Assembly (NCBI GenBank): GCA_049520515.1
Contig: JBEKPS010000010.1
Span: 73,558-137,557, forward strand
Reading direction: 5' to 3'
Origin: JAFAMS01 sp049520515
GTDB taxonomy: Bacteria > Vulcanimicrobiota > Vulcanimicrobiia > Vulcanimicrobiales > Vulcanimicrobiaceae
Length of the DNA: 64,000 nt
Numbering within the stretch: the stretch's first letter is position 1; each line of letters starts with the position of its first letter. Both the position numbers and the translations under genes were made by a program. The notes below the pieces were generated by a model that saw nothing but the letters and a program-made list of their open reading frames with translations, had not been told where the DNA came from and did not search any database. Positions 16,934 through 27,457 of the stretch are shown in pieces.

Positions 16934-18379
16934 CTAGCGATGATTCAAGTATTCGCGTAGGCCGACCCAGCCACCCTCGCGACCAAAACCGGATTCACGG
17001 TATCCGCCGAACGGCGAGCTCGGATCAAATTGATTGAATGTGTTGCACCACACGACGCCGGCGCGTAACCGTTGCGCAACATACATGTTCTTGGATCCTT
17101 TATCGGTCCAAATGCCGGCCGAGAGTCCGTATGGTGTGTTGTTTGCTTTTTCGATCGCCTCGTCGGGGGTGCGGAACGTCAAGATTGAAAGCACCGGTCC
17201 GAAAATCTCTTCACGCGCGATGCGGAAACTCGGCGCCACGCCGGTGAAGAAGCTCGGCGCAAACCAAAATCCGCGTTCGGGTAACGCGCACGGTGCTTGC
17301 ACCAGCTCGCCGCCTTCGTCGATGCCGCTCTGAACGAGCTCGCGAATCTTTTCGAGTTGCGCCCGCGAATTGATCGCGCCGATGTCCGTGTTCTTGTCGA
17401 GCGGATCGCCGAGGCGCAAGGTCGCGATGCGTTTGCGCAAGCGGCGGATAATCTCGTCGTGAACGTTCTCCTGAACTAAGAGGCGCGACCCCGCGCAGCA
17501 AACATGTCCCTGATTAAAATAAATTCCCGCGACGATCCCTTCGACGGCCTGGTCGAGCGCGGCATCCGCAAAAACGATCTGCGCGGCCTTCCCGCCGAGC
17601 TCGAGCGTCAGCCGCTTCTTTGAGGCTGCCGTATCGCGGCGAATCGCCCGGCCGACTTCGGTCGAACCGGTAAAAGCGATCTTGTCGACGTCGCTCGCAA
17701 CCAGGGCTGCGCCCGTCGCACCATCGCCGGTGACGATGTTGACGACTCCGGGCGGGAGGTCGGCCTCGATGCAAATGTCTGCGAGCAGCAGCGCCGTAAG
17801 CGGCGTCGTCTCAGCCGGTTTCAGGACGATCGTGTTCCCGCAGGCGAGCGCTGGAGCGATCTTCCATGCGGCCATGAGCAGCGGAAAATTCCAGGGGACG
17901 ATCGCCCCGACCACCCCGAGCGCTTCGGCGTTTGGTGAACCCGGCAGTGCATAGCGCAGCTTGTCGGCCCAGCCGGCATGGTAGAAGAAGTGCGACGCAG
18001 CCTGCGGGATGTCGAAGTCGCGCGATTCTTTGATCGGCTTCCCACCGTCGATCGTCTCGAGCACGGCGAGCTCACGCGAGCGCTCGGTGATCGCGCGGGC
18101 AATGCGGTACAGATACTTTGCGCGTTCTCTTGGAGGAAGCTTACGCCAGTAGCGCTCGTAGCCGCGGCGGGCAGCCGCTACGGCTTCAGCGACGTCTTCC
18201 CCGGAACCGTAGGCGATCTCGGCGAGCTTTTCTTCGGTCGAAGGGCTAACGCTGTCGAAATACTTGCCTTCCACCGGCTTGCGCCATTCGCCGCCGATGA
18301 AATGCTCGTAGCGGCGGCGCAGCTTGACGGGTGCCGTCGACTCGGGTGCGGGAGCGTACTCGAAGTTAATCGTTGCCAT
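16934..18379 (-). CDS. NAD(P)-dependent aldehyde dehydrogenase
   Basis: 481 residues, full-length ALDH. VVGAIVPWNFPLLMAAWKIA, then NTIVLKPAETTPLTA and FTGSTEVGRAI form the cofactor site. The base Glu is in LTLELGGKAAQIVFADA, and the catalytic Cys is in NQGHVCCAGSRLLV (about residue 290). It lies one base after deoC. DERA yields acetaldehyde, so this enzyme likely oxidises it or another aldehyde to the acid, an inference from the neighbour. It is the full-length counterpart of the truncated paralogue at 6.6-7.4 kb. Confidence 0.93.
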   Translation of the reverse strand: MATINFEYAPAPESTAPVKLRRRYEHFIGGEWRKPVEGKYFDSVSPSTEEKLAEIAYGSGEDVAEAVAAARRGYERYWRKLPPRERAKYLYRIARAITERSRELAVLETIDGGKPIKESRDFDIPQAASHFFYHAGWADKLRYALPGSPNAEALGVVGAIVPWNFPLLMAAWKIAPALACGNTIVLKPAETTPLTALLLADICIEADLPPGVVNIVTGDGATGAALVASDVDKIAFTGSTEVGRAIRRDTAASKKRLTLELGGKAAQIVFADAALDQAVEGIVAGIYFNQGHVCCAGSRLLVQENVHDEIIRRLRKRIATLRLGDPLDKNTDIGAINSRAQLEKIRELVQSGIDEGGELVQAPCALPERGFWFAPSFFTGVAPSFRIAREEIFGPVLSILTFRTPDEAIEKANNTPYGLSAGIWTDKGSKNMYVAQRLRAGVVWCNTFNQFDPSSPFGGYRESGFGREGGWVGLREYLNHR

Positions 18380-18380
18380 C

Positions 18381-19286
18381 TTAGTCTCGGGTGTAATAGT
18401 CGATGCCGGCGTAGTGGCCCGTCAACTCTTTTTCGCGCTGCATCAAAAGATCGTCGAGCAACGCCGAGGCTCCGATCCGGAAGAGCTCGGGCGAAAGCCA
18501 GCGATCGTCGAGCGTCTCTTTGAGGAGAACGAAATAGGCGAGCGCTGATTTTGTGTTCCGAACGCCGCCGGCAACTTTCAGGCCGCGGACCTCGCCGGTG
18601 CGGTTTTCGAAATCGCGCAACGCTTCGGCCATACATAGCGCGACCGGAAGCGTCGCCGACGTACCGATCTTTCCGGTTGACGTCTTGATGAAGTCCGCCC
18701 CGGCGGCCAGCGCGATGTCACTTGCGCGCCGGATTGCGTCATACGATCCGAGCTCACCCGTTTCAAGAATTGCCTTCAGGTGCACGGGCCGTGGGGCAGC
18801 CGCGCAAACCCGTTTGACCTCTACGATCTCATCCCAAACACGTCGCTCGTCGCCGGCGAGAAACGCACCGCGATCGATCACCATATCAATCTCGTCGGCG
18901 CCGGAATCGATTGCCGCCTGCGTATCGTCGAGCTTTACATCGATGGATGAAAGTCCACTCGGAAATGCGGTCGCGACCGAAGCCACTTTGACGCTCGTAC
19001 CCGCAAGCGCGGTCTTTGCGGTCGCTACGAGATTCGGATAGACGCAAACCGCTGCAACGCTGCGTACGCCGGGGGCCGGCGTGAGCGCCTTGGCGCACAT
19101 CGAGCGGACGCGCCCCGGCGAGTCGCGGCCTTCGAGCGTCGTGAGGTCCATGCATGCGATCGCAAGGTCGATACCGGCGAGCTTTGTCGCCGCCTTGATC
19201 GAGCGCTTCGCAAACTGCGAGGCGCGCGCTTCAAGCATAACCGCGTCAACGCTTGGACTTTCAGACGGCAAAGCGATCGTCAGCAT
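18381..19286 (-). CDS. deoC: Deoxyribose-phosphate aldolase
   Basis: 301 residues. The Schiff-base lysine is in DFIKTSTGKIG; the phosphate loop is LKVAGGVRN; earlier motifs include ACMDLTTLEG, VCVYPNLV and DEIDMVIDRGAFLAG. It cleaves 2-deoxyribose 5-phosphate to glyceraldehyde 3-phosphate and acetaldehyde in deoxynucleoside catabolism. It is somewhat longer than E. coli DeoC (259) at the N-terminus. It is followed directly by aldehyde dehydrogenase, a common metabolic pairing. Confidence 0.93.
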   Translation of the reverse strand: MLTIALPSESPSVDAVMLEARASQFAKRSIKAATKLAGIDLAIACMDLTTLEGRDSPGRVRSMCAKALTPAPGVRSVAAVCVYPNLVATAKTALAGTSVKVASVATAFPSGLSSIDVKLDDTQAAIDSGADEIDMVIDRGAFLAGDERRVWDEIVEVKRVCAAAPRPVHLKAILETGELGSYDAIRRASDIALAAGADFIKTSTGKIGTSATLPVALCMAEALRDFENRTGEVRGLKVAGGVRNTKSALAYFVLLKETLDDRWLSPELFRIGASALLDDLLMQREKELTGHYAGIDYYTRD

Positions 19287-19301
19287 CTGCTAACGCCCTT
19301 C

Positions 19302-20417
19302 TTAGAGGGTGCCGCGCCGCTCCTGCTCGCGTTCGATCGCGACGAAAAGCGCTTTGAAGTTGCCCTTGCCGAACGAAAGACTCCCTTTGCGCTGGATAAT
19401 TTCGAAAAACAACGTCGGGCGCGTCTCGACGGGTTTTGTGAAGATCTGCAGCATATAGCCGACGTCGTCGCGATCGACGAGGATGTTGAGCTCGCGCAGA
19501 ACGCGCGTCGCTTCCTCGATGCGGCCGACCCGCGCTTCGAGCTGGTCGTAATAGCTGCTGGGGGTGTCGAGCAACTCGACGCCGTTGGCACGCAGCGCGC
19601 GAACCGTCTTCACGATGTCGTCGGTCGCGATCGCAATGTGCTGAACGCCTGGCCCATCGTAGTATTCGAGAAATTCCTCGATCTGCGATTTCTTGCGGCC
19701 TTCGGCGGGCTCGTTGATTGGAAACTTCACAACGCGCCGTTCATCCGTCATCACTTTGGAACGCAGCGCCGTAAATTCCGTCGAGATGTCTTGCTCGTCG
19801 AAACTTACGAGTTGCGAAAACCCGAATACCCGCTCGTAATACTCGACCCACGTTTCCATCTCGCCCCAGCCCACGTTGGCGACGCAGTGGTCGATGTGCG
19901 AGAAACCGACTTCCACGGACGGCCGTATCGCGAGCGAGTGGGCGACATAACCGGGCAGGAACGCGCCGCGATACGCGCGCCGTTCGACGAACGTGTGGAT
20001 TACATCGCCGTAGGTCGCGATCGAGGCGAGCACCGCAGTGCCGTCCGGGTCCGAAACCTCTTTAGGCTCGCGGATCACCTTGGCGCCGCCCGCCACGGCC
20101 GCTGCGAAGGTAGCACGCGCATCGGAAACCGTCAGTGCGACGTCGCGAATGCCGTCACCGTGCCGCGCGACCTGCTCGGCAACCTCGCCACCGCTGTGCA
20201 GCGACGAGGTGAGGACGAAGCACAGATCGCGCTGGCGCAACACGTACGAAGAACGGTCCGCAATCCCGGTTTCCGGACCGGCGTAAGCGATAACCTCAAA
20301 GCCGAACGCCGCACAATAGTAGTAGGCCGCCTGCAACGCGTTGCCGACGTAGTGCTCAACGTGATCGAATGCCATCTCGCCGAGCGCCCGCGCGGCCGGC
20401 GCAGCTGCCGTGCTCAT
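19302..20417 (-). CDS. hppD: 4-hydroxyphenylpyruvate dioxygenase
   Basis: 371 residues. Two vicinal-oxygen-chelate halves; the iron ligands are His in VGFSHIDHCVANV, His in GVQHIAIATDDI and Glu in TLFFEIIQRKG. FGKGNFKALFVAIEREQ at the end is the family C-terminus. It converts 4-hydroxyphenylpyruvate to homogentisate in tyrosine catabolism. ATG 20417 is chosen because GAGGA precedes it by five bases; the 20435 start adds six residues and has no such site. No homogentisate dioxygenase gene is in the window. Confidence 0.94.
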   Translation of the reverse strand: MSTAAAPAARALGEMAFDHVEHYVGNALQAAYYYCAAFGFEVIAYAGPETGIADRSSYVLRQRDLCFVLTSSLHSGGEVAEQVARHGDGIRDVALTVSDARATFAAAVAGGAKVIREPKEVSDPDGTAVLASIATYGDVIHTFVERRAYRGAFLPGYVAHSLAIRPSVEVGFSHIDHCVANVGWGEMETWVEYYERVFGFSQLVSFDEQDISTEFTALRSKVMTDERRVVKFPINEPAEGRKKSQIEEFLEYYDGPGVQHIAIATDDIVKTVRALRANGVELLDTPSSYYDQLEARVGRIEEATRVLRELNILVDRDDVGYMLQIFTKPVETRPTLFFEIIQRKGSLSFGKGNFKALFVAIEREQERRGTL

Positions 20418-20485
20418 GTTGTCCTCTTTCCCCAATAGCTACAACGCACCGCTCGCGGCTTCGGTTGTATGCAGGGCGGCGAGGG

Positions 20486-22543
20486 CTAGTGCTGTGCGGT
20501 TGGTTTCAGGCCCAAGGCCGCGTAAAAAGCATCCGGACTCATCGGACGGCCGAGGAATTTTGTTACCTCTTGATCCGGCTCGTACGTTTGCGCGGGCGCC
20601 AAGATATCTTCACGATACGCTGCGCCGGCAATTGGACTCTCGAGTCCTTGACGCTGGAAGCGCGTGAACATGTCCTGTGCATAGACTTTCGACCACAGAT
20701 AACCGTAGTATCCGGCATCGTAGCCGCCCATGAGGTGACCGAAGCCGGCCTGCGGATACGTTCCGGGTACAAACGTCGACGGCGTGGTCTTTGGAAGGAG
20801 CTCGGCCCATACTTGCGTCGTGTCAACGTGCTGCCCGAGTGTATGATACTTCATGTCGACGAGCGCATAGAACGCTTGCCGCGTGTAATCGTAGCTCTGA
20901 TCGACATAGCGCGACGCGATCAGTTTCTGAATCAAGTCATCCGGCATGGGTGCACCGGTGTCATAGCGGCTCGAAAGCTGCTTGATTATGGAAGGCTGCC
21001 ACACCCAATTTTCGAGCATCTGGGACGGCGCCTCGATGAAATCCTGACGGAAGCCGCCGGAAAGCGTTTCGTACGGAGCGGTCGCGAGCATTGCTGCCAT
21101 GTTGTGGCCGAACTCGTGAAAGAACGTCTCCACGTCGTCGTGCGAGAGCAGCGCGGGCTTGCCGGGAGCCGCAACCGGCCAATTCCCGACGATCACCGAG
21201 AGCGGTGCCTGCGTGCGTCCATCCGGCAGCACGCGATTCGGGAGTAGCGGGAAGTTCGCAAAGTGATCGTACTTGCCGGGCCGCGGATAGACGTCGAAAT
21301 ACGAATCGCCGATGAACCGGCCCGTGGCCGTATCGCTGACGCGATAATGGAAAACTTGCGTCGCCGGCAGCCAACCGTCATCGGCACCTTTGGTAAACGT
21401 GACGCCCAGCATCTTCGAGTAGATTGCGAGCACGGTGTCGACGACGTGCTGAACGGGGAAATAGGCTTCAATCTCGTCGGGATTGAGCGAGTACTTCGCT
21501 TTGCGGAGCTTGCCGTCGTAGAAGTTGTAGTCCCACGGATTGATCGTCGTATCGGATGTTCCGGTCTCGCTGGCTTTGAGTTGCCCAAGCGTCGCGAGGT
21601 CGGCGTTGGCGCCGGTGAGGAGCCGCTTATCGAGATCCGTGAGGAAGTTGATGACGCGCTCAGGGCTGCGAGCCATCTTATTGGCCAACTGATATGTCGC
21701 CCAATCCTTATAGCCTAAGAGATGCGCCAGCTGATACCGAATTGAAATCGCCTGCTCGAGAAGCGCGACGTTGGTTTTGCCGCCCCGGCGCGCGTAGGCG
21801 ACGTAATATAACTTGCGCGCAGTGGGATCGCTCGCGGTGCGCAGGAACGGCGTAACCGTCGACTCGTTGACCGGGACCGTGAACGTGCCGTCGGCGTTCT
21901 TGGTGAATTGCGCCATGAAATCGGTGCTGAGACCCGCGGCTTGATCCTGCGTTATCGTAACGGTCGACTTGTCGTTTGCTAGATTGGCGCTGAATTTATT
22001 CTGAAGACGCCCAAGCTGTTGCGAGAGGGCGACGAATTTCTTGCGCGCGGCCATGTCGAGGCCGGCGCCCGAGCGACGGAACGTCTCGAGATAAAACTCG
22101 AGCAGCTTCGTTTGATACGGGCTCGTCGCAGTGTGATTGGTGTTGATTGCGACCAGCGCGCGATAGATATCGGGGCGAGCGTTGAATTCGGTAACCCATG
22201 CGTTGATCGAGTCGGAGCAGGCCTGCGATGCGTCGCGGACTGCCGAACTCGGCGAGACACTGAAGAGGAACGTCTCGGCGACGGTGCGATCACCCAGGTC
22301 GGCAGTGATGTTCTCGAGCGGAACCAGAATGGTGTCCGCCGTCGGCGCAATGCGCGAGCGCATCAGCGCGTTAACGCGCGTGTTTGCGACATCGATTTGA
22401 CGCAAGCAATTGCCTTTGACTTGGTCGGCGCTCAGATCCCATTTGACACGCAGGCGCACGTTATCCGCAGGCGCTGCAGAGGCGGATGCGACCGTGACGA
22501 TTGCGACGGCGAGTACTAAGGATGCGACCGAGCGAGCTAGCAA
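20486..22543 (-). CDS. Secreted M3-family zinc oligopeptidase
   Basis: 685 residues. The signal peptide is the first about 23 residues (SVASLVLAVAIVTVASASA). The catalytic zinc motif is VETFFHEFGHNMAAML, with the downstream third ligand Glu in FIEAPSQMLENWVW. This is the thimet oligopeptidase / peptidyl-dipeptidase Dcp type, which cleaves short peptides. The leader implies action outside the cytoplasm, where most M3 enzymes of bacteria are not found, so it may scavenge peptides. The divergent SRP RNA gene begins about 30 bp upstream. Confidence 0.93.
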   Translation of the reverse strand: MLARSVASLVLAVAIVTVASASAAPADNVRLRVKWDLSADQVKGNCLRQIDVANTRVNALMRSRIAPTADTILVPLENITADLGDRTVAETFLFSVSPSSAVRDASQACSDSINAWVTEFNARPDIYRALVAINTNHTATSPYQTKLLEFYLETFRRSGAGLDMAARKKFVALSQQLGRLQNKFSANLANDKSTVTITQDQAAGLSTDFMAQFTKNADGTFTVPVNESTVTPFLRTASDPTARKLYYVAYARRGGKTNVALLEQAISIRYQLAHLLGYKDWATYQLANKMARSPERVINFLTDLDKRLLTGANADLATLGQLKASETGTSDTTINPWDYNFYDGKLRKAKYSLNPDEIEAYFPVQHVVDTVLAIYSKMLGVTFTKGADDGWLPATQVFHYRVSDTATGRFIGDSYFDVYPRPGKYDHFANFPLLPNRVLPDGRTQAPLSVIVGNWPVAAPGKPALLSHDDVETFFHEFGHNMAAMLATAPYETLSGGFRQDFIEAPSQMLENWVWQPSIIKQLSSRYDTGAPMPDDLIQKLIASRYVDQSYDYTRQAFYALVDMKYHTLGQHVDTTQVWAELLPKTTPSTFVPGTYPQAGFGHLMGGYDAGYYGYLWSKVYAQDMFTRFQRQGLESPIAGAAYREDILAPAQTYEPDQEVTKFLGRPMSPDAFYAALGLKPTAQH

Positions 22544-22572
22544 GCGGACCTCCCTGGGCTATGATAGGATGT

Positions 22573-22694
22573 TCGGAGCCTCGACGAGGGTCGGGCTTCG
22601 CGCAACGGAAACCTGTGAACCCCGCCAGGGCCGGAAGGCAGCAACGGTAAGCGGGACAAGTCGTGTGCCGCGGATTACCTGGCCCTCGTCCTGG
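22573..22694 (+). ncRNA. ffs: Bacterial small signal recognition particle RNA (4.5S-like)
   Basis: The conserved Ffh-binding core is present: CCAGGGCCGGAAGGCAGCAA (22625-22644), with the GGAAG/GCAGCA bulge-loop pattern of SRP helix 8. The terminal stem closes with GACGAGGGTC near the 5' end against GGCCCTCGTC (22681-22690) near the 3' end. Ends are approximate. It lies between the divergent M3 peptidase gene and the DUF4446 gene and acts with Ffh in membrane protein targeting. Confidence 0.92.
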
Positions 22695-22799
22695 CAACGA
22701 AGGAATTAGGAGATTGGTTCTACGCAACCTTTATACGTTGGCGCGGGGAGCGCGTTTGTCGGCGCGCTGATCGCAATCGCCGTTTACCATTTTGCCGTC

Positions 22800-23237
22800 G
22801 TGGGCCGCGGAATGCGAGCGTTGCGGCGGGTCGTTGACGCCCACGATGAGCTGATCGGCGGCGGCGCAACACGTGCGACCGACCGGTTTTCGCGTCTCGA
22901 GAAGGCCGTCCAAGACCTCATTGCGGCCGAGCGCCGGAGTGAAGAACGTCTGGGCGAGCTCGAGCGGATCGCACGCAGCGAGGTCGCGCGCGTCGGATTC
23001 GTCCGTTACAATGCGTTTGACGATGTCGGCTCCGACCTATCGTTTGCGCTTGCACTCCTCAACGGCGAAGGCGACGGCGTCGTCTTGACGAGTATTTACT
23101 CGCGCGAAGAGACGCGGACGTATGGCAAGGCCGTTAAAGGGTATGCCTCGGTCGTAGACGCCTCACGTGAGGAACGTGCCGCGATCGACGCGGCCCGCGC
23201 GGCTACCAACGACACTTCTGGACGACGGACGGTGTAG
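22800..23237 (+). CDS. DUF4446 family membrane-anchored protein
   Basis: 146 codons from GTG 22800. A charged coiled-coil region (about 20-62) leads to the family signature VARVGFVRYNAFDDVGSDLS and then GDGVVLTSIYSREETRTYGK. The function of DUF4446 is unknown. The open frame extends upstream to a stop at 22707-22709 and encodes a clear membrane helix (FVGALIAIAVYHFAVV) at about 22750-22800 that the family normally has. So the true start is probably upstream; AGGAG (22708-22712) is nine bases from an in-frame ACG at 22722 and there is no ATG, GTG or TTG in that stretch. Confidence 0.85.
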   Translation: MGRGMRALRRVVDAHDELIGGGATRATDRFSRLEKAVQDLIAAERRSEERLGELERIARSEVARVGFVRYNAFDDVGSDLSFALALLNGEGDGVVLTSIYSREETRTYGKAVKGYASVVDASREERAAIDAARAATNDTSGRRTV

Positions 23238-23247
23238 AAGAGACGAC

Positions 23248-23523
23248 ATGTGTGAACTTTGGAAAATCGTCGGCGACGTACTTCAGATATACTCGCTGAT
23301 CATGATCGCCTACGCCGTCGTCTCCTGGATACCGTCGATCCGCGGACGCTGGTCAGACTATCTCGCGATGCTCGTGGAGCCTGTGCTGACGCCCGTGCGG
23401 CGCCTCGTCCCTCCGGCGGGCGGCTTCGATCTCGCGTTCATCATCGTGCTGCTCCTCATTCAGGTCGTCAACGGGACGATCGTACGCCAAAATTTGTTCA
23501 GCGCGTGCATGTTCGGCGGCTAA
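23248..23523 (+). CDS. YggT family membrane protein
   Basis: 91 residues with two membrane helices (about 8-26 and 62-82) around the family core YAVVSWIPSIRGRWSDYLAM, then EPVLTPVRRLVPPAGGFDLA and FIIVLLLIQV. YggT proteins are linked to cell division/osmotic growth or cytochrome assembly depending on the lineage. ATG 23248 begins 10 bases after the DUF4446 stop; the stop codon directly abuts the lepA start, so they are co-transcribed. Confidence 0.9.
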   Translation: MCELWKIVGDVLQIYSLIMIAYAVVSWIPSIRGRWSDYLAMLVEPVLTPVRRLVPPAGGFDLAFIIVLLLIQVVNGTIVRQNLFSACMFGG

Positions 23524-25332
<1,809 letters not shown>

Positions 25333-25336
25333 GGTT

Positions 25337-26539
25337 ATGGCCAGACTCCTCGAGCACGACGCTTTGCGCATCCTTTCCGAGCACGGCGTGCCCGTCCCAG
25401 ACTTCGCTGTTGTCGGCAGCGCCGAGGAAGCAGCCGCAGCCTCGGCTCGCTTCGGCGGGACCGTCGTCATCAAGGCGCTTATCCCGACCGGAGGCCGGGG
25501 TCGTGCCGGAGCTGTTCGCGTCGCGCGCTCGTCGGCCGAAGCGCGGACGATCGCAGCCGATCTGCTTGGCCGGGACGTTCTTCGTTTCCGCGTCGACCGT
25601 TTGATGATCGTGCGGCTGATCGAAGCCGAGTGGGAAGTCTTTGTTGCGTTCGAGCCCGACGAAGTCGACGGAACGCCGTCGCTGGTCGCATCGGCGCTCG
25701 GCGGCATCGATCTCTCCGACGTGCGCGAGCGCGACCCGGGCGCACTGATTCGCCGCAAATTAGAGCGTGCGGTCGGCATGCCGGAATATCTCGCACGCGA
25801 GATCGCGGAAGATCTGGGCTTTGGCGCCACCGAGTCGGCCGCTTTCGTGCCGGTTTTGCGCGCGATGTATGACGTGTTCGTGAGCAACGATGCAACGCTG
25901 CTCGAAATCAATCCATTGATGGTTACCGCGGATCGCTCGATCGTCGTGCCGACAGCGGTGCTGGTCGTCGACGAGCTCGCACTCTCGCGTCATCCGAAAC
26001 TGCACGATCTCATCGATCCGGAAGCGACCAACGCCGGTCGCGTTCGGACGCCGCTCGAGCGCGAGATGATCGCGATTGACCGCCGGCACGGTGGGCCGCC
26101 GCTCTGGTTCGTCGAGCACGACGGCGACGTTGCACTGATCGTCAGCGGTGCCGGCGCGCGCAACTACGCACTTGACGTGTTGCACCGCGAGGACAAAAGG
26201 CCGGCCGCGATCCTCGACGTCGGCCGCGACCAACTGCTGAACAAAGTGCGCGAAGCAACCGCGGCTATTGCCGCGCTGCCCGGCCTGCGCGGCATCGCCG
26301 CGTGCGGCGAGATCGACGACTTTGCACCCGTCGACGTACAAGTCGGCGCATTTTTGCAAGGCTTGGTCGACGCCGGAATCGATCCGCGTAAGATGCCCGT
26401 GATGCTGCGCTTCGACGGCGCGCGGATCGCCGAAGCCCGCGCGATCGCAGGCGGTCTGCCCGACGTCGAATTCTACGACGCCGAAACTCCGCTCGAAGTC
26501 GCGCTCGGACGCCTGCTTTTGCGCGCGGAGGCAGCATGA
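25337..26539 (+). CDS. Succinyl-CoA synthetase beta-subunit-like ATP-grasp protein
   Basis: 400 residues. N-terminal ATP-grasp fold (HDALRILSEHGVPVPD, VVIKALIPTGGRGRAGAVR, DATLLEINPLMVT) and a C-terminal CoA-ligase-like domain (GDVALIVSGAGARNYALDVL). In true SucC the latter carries GLAMATMD-like and GGNPANFLD motifs; here the corresponding positions are diverged. It overlaps by ATGA with an alpha-like partner lacking its phosphohistidine. The pair is SCS-related by fold and order but I would not name it sucC. Confidence 0.78.
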   Translation: MARLLEHDALRILSEHGVPVPDFAVVGSAEEAAAASARFGGTVVIKALIPTGGRGRAGAVRVARSSAEARTIAADLLGRDVLRFRVDRLMIVRLIEAEWEVFVAFEPDEVDGTPSLVASALGGIDLSDVRERDPGALIRRKLERAVGMPEYLAREIAEDLGFGATESAAFVPVLRAMYDVFVSNDATLLEINPLMVTADRSIVVPTAVLVVDELALSRHPKLHDLIDPEATNAGRVRTPLEREMIAIDRRHGGPPLWFVEHDGDVALIVSGAGARNYALDVLHREDKRPAAILDVGRDQLLNKVREATAAIAALPGLRGIAACGEIDDFAPVDVQVGAFLQGLVDAGIDPRKMPVMLRFDGARIAEARAIAGGLPDVEFYDAETPLEVALGRLLLRAEAA

Positions 26540-27390
26540 GTATCATTCTCGACGCGCAAACGCGCGTGCTCGTTCAAGGCGCCACGTCACGCGAGGCGCG
26601 GACGTACGTCGCATACATGCGCGCCTACGGAGCAAACGTCGTCGCCGCGGTAGCCAACGGTCACGGCGGCGAACAGATCGACGGCGTCAACGTCTACGAA
26701 AGCGTACGGGGGGCGCTGCGCGAGCAGCATGCGACCTTCAGCGTGATTTTTTCAGACGGAACCTTGGCACGCGACGCAGCGCTCGAAGCGATCGGGCATG
26801 ATGTCCGGCAGCTCGCGATTCTCGCATGCGACATGCCGTACCATGATGCTGCGTTCGTGCTGGAGCGCGCACGCGCGCGTGGCGTTCGCGTCTTCGGACC
26901 CGGAACGTCCGGTATCATCTCGCCCGGTAAAGCAAAGATAGGGCCGATCGGCGGACAGCAACCGGACCTCATTTTCCGCTCCGGACCGGTTGGTATCGTT
27001 TCGCGAAGCGGCGGAATCGCGTGCGAGATCGCACGAACGCTGACGATGTGCGACCTCGGTCAGAGCACGGTCGTCGCCCTCGGTGACGAAGCTCCAATCG
27101 GAACGATGTTCGCACCGATGCTCGACGCGTTCGAGAACGATTCCGAGACGCAGGCGATCGTCATATTCGGACATGGCGGAACCGGTGATGAAGAAGAGAT
27201 TGCGCGCCGCGTCGCGGCGGGTTCGCTCCGCAAGCCGGTCGTGGCGCTGATTTGCGGCGATGCGATTCAACCGGTCTCGGCATCGAAAAAACGCACGTTG
27301 CTTCGCGAAGCCGGAGTGACGGTCGTCGACGCGATCGGCGAGATCGCAAGCGCGCTCGAGCCTGTCCTGCGCGTGGCTGCTCACACGTAG
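26536..27390 (+). CDS. Succinyl-CoA synthetase alpha-subunit-like protein lacking the catalytic histidine loop
   Basis: 284 residues. Overall SucD order is clear: RVLVQGATSREARTYVAYM (CoA-binding Rossmann), VFGPGTSGIISPGKAKIGPI, VGIVSRSGGIACEIARTL, and AIVIFGHGGTGDEEEIARRV. SucD then has APKGKRMGHAGAI with the phosphorylated His; here the chain goes from KPVVALICGDAIQPVSAS to LREAGVTVVDAIGEIASALE, skipping about 20 residues and the His. The interacting Glu of GEIGG is replaced (GHGG). So the normal phosphoryl relay cannot work. It may be a CoA-binding or regulatory relative, or use another mechanism. Confidence 0.8.
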   Translation: MSIILDAQTRVLVQGATSREARTYVAYMRAYGANVVAAVANGHGGEQIDGVNVYESVRGALREQHATFSVIFSDGTLARDAALEAIGHDVRQLAILACDMPYHDAAFVLERARARGVRVFGPGTSGIISPGKAKIGPIGGQQPDLIFRSGPVGIVSRSGGIACEIARTLTMCDLGQSTVVALGDEAPIGTMFAPMLDAFENDSETQAIVIFGHGGTGDEEEIARRVAAGSLRKPVVALICGDAIQPVSASKKRTLLREAGVTVVDAIGEIASALEPVLRVAAHT

Positions 27391-27457
27391 GCGCTGACCG
27401 TTCGACGCGGATCGAAGCGTCCCGGGAAGTGATTCCCGCGCTGCGAATCGGTCGTGC

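Noticed and set aside
26536..27390. Annotation as sucD
   Set aside because: The phosphohistidine loop is absent, so the name would imply an activity the sequence cannot support.
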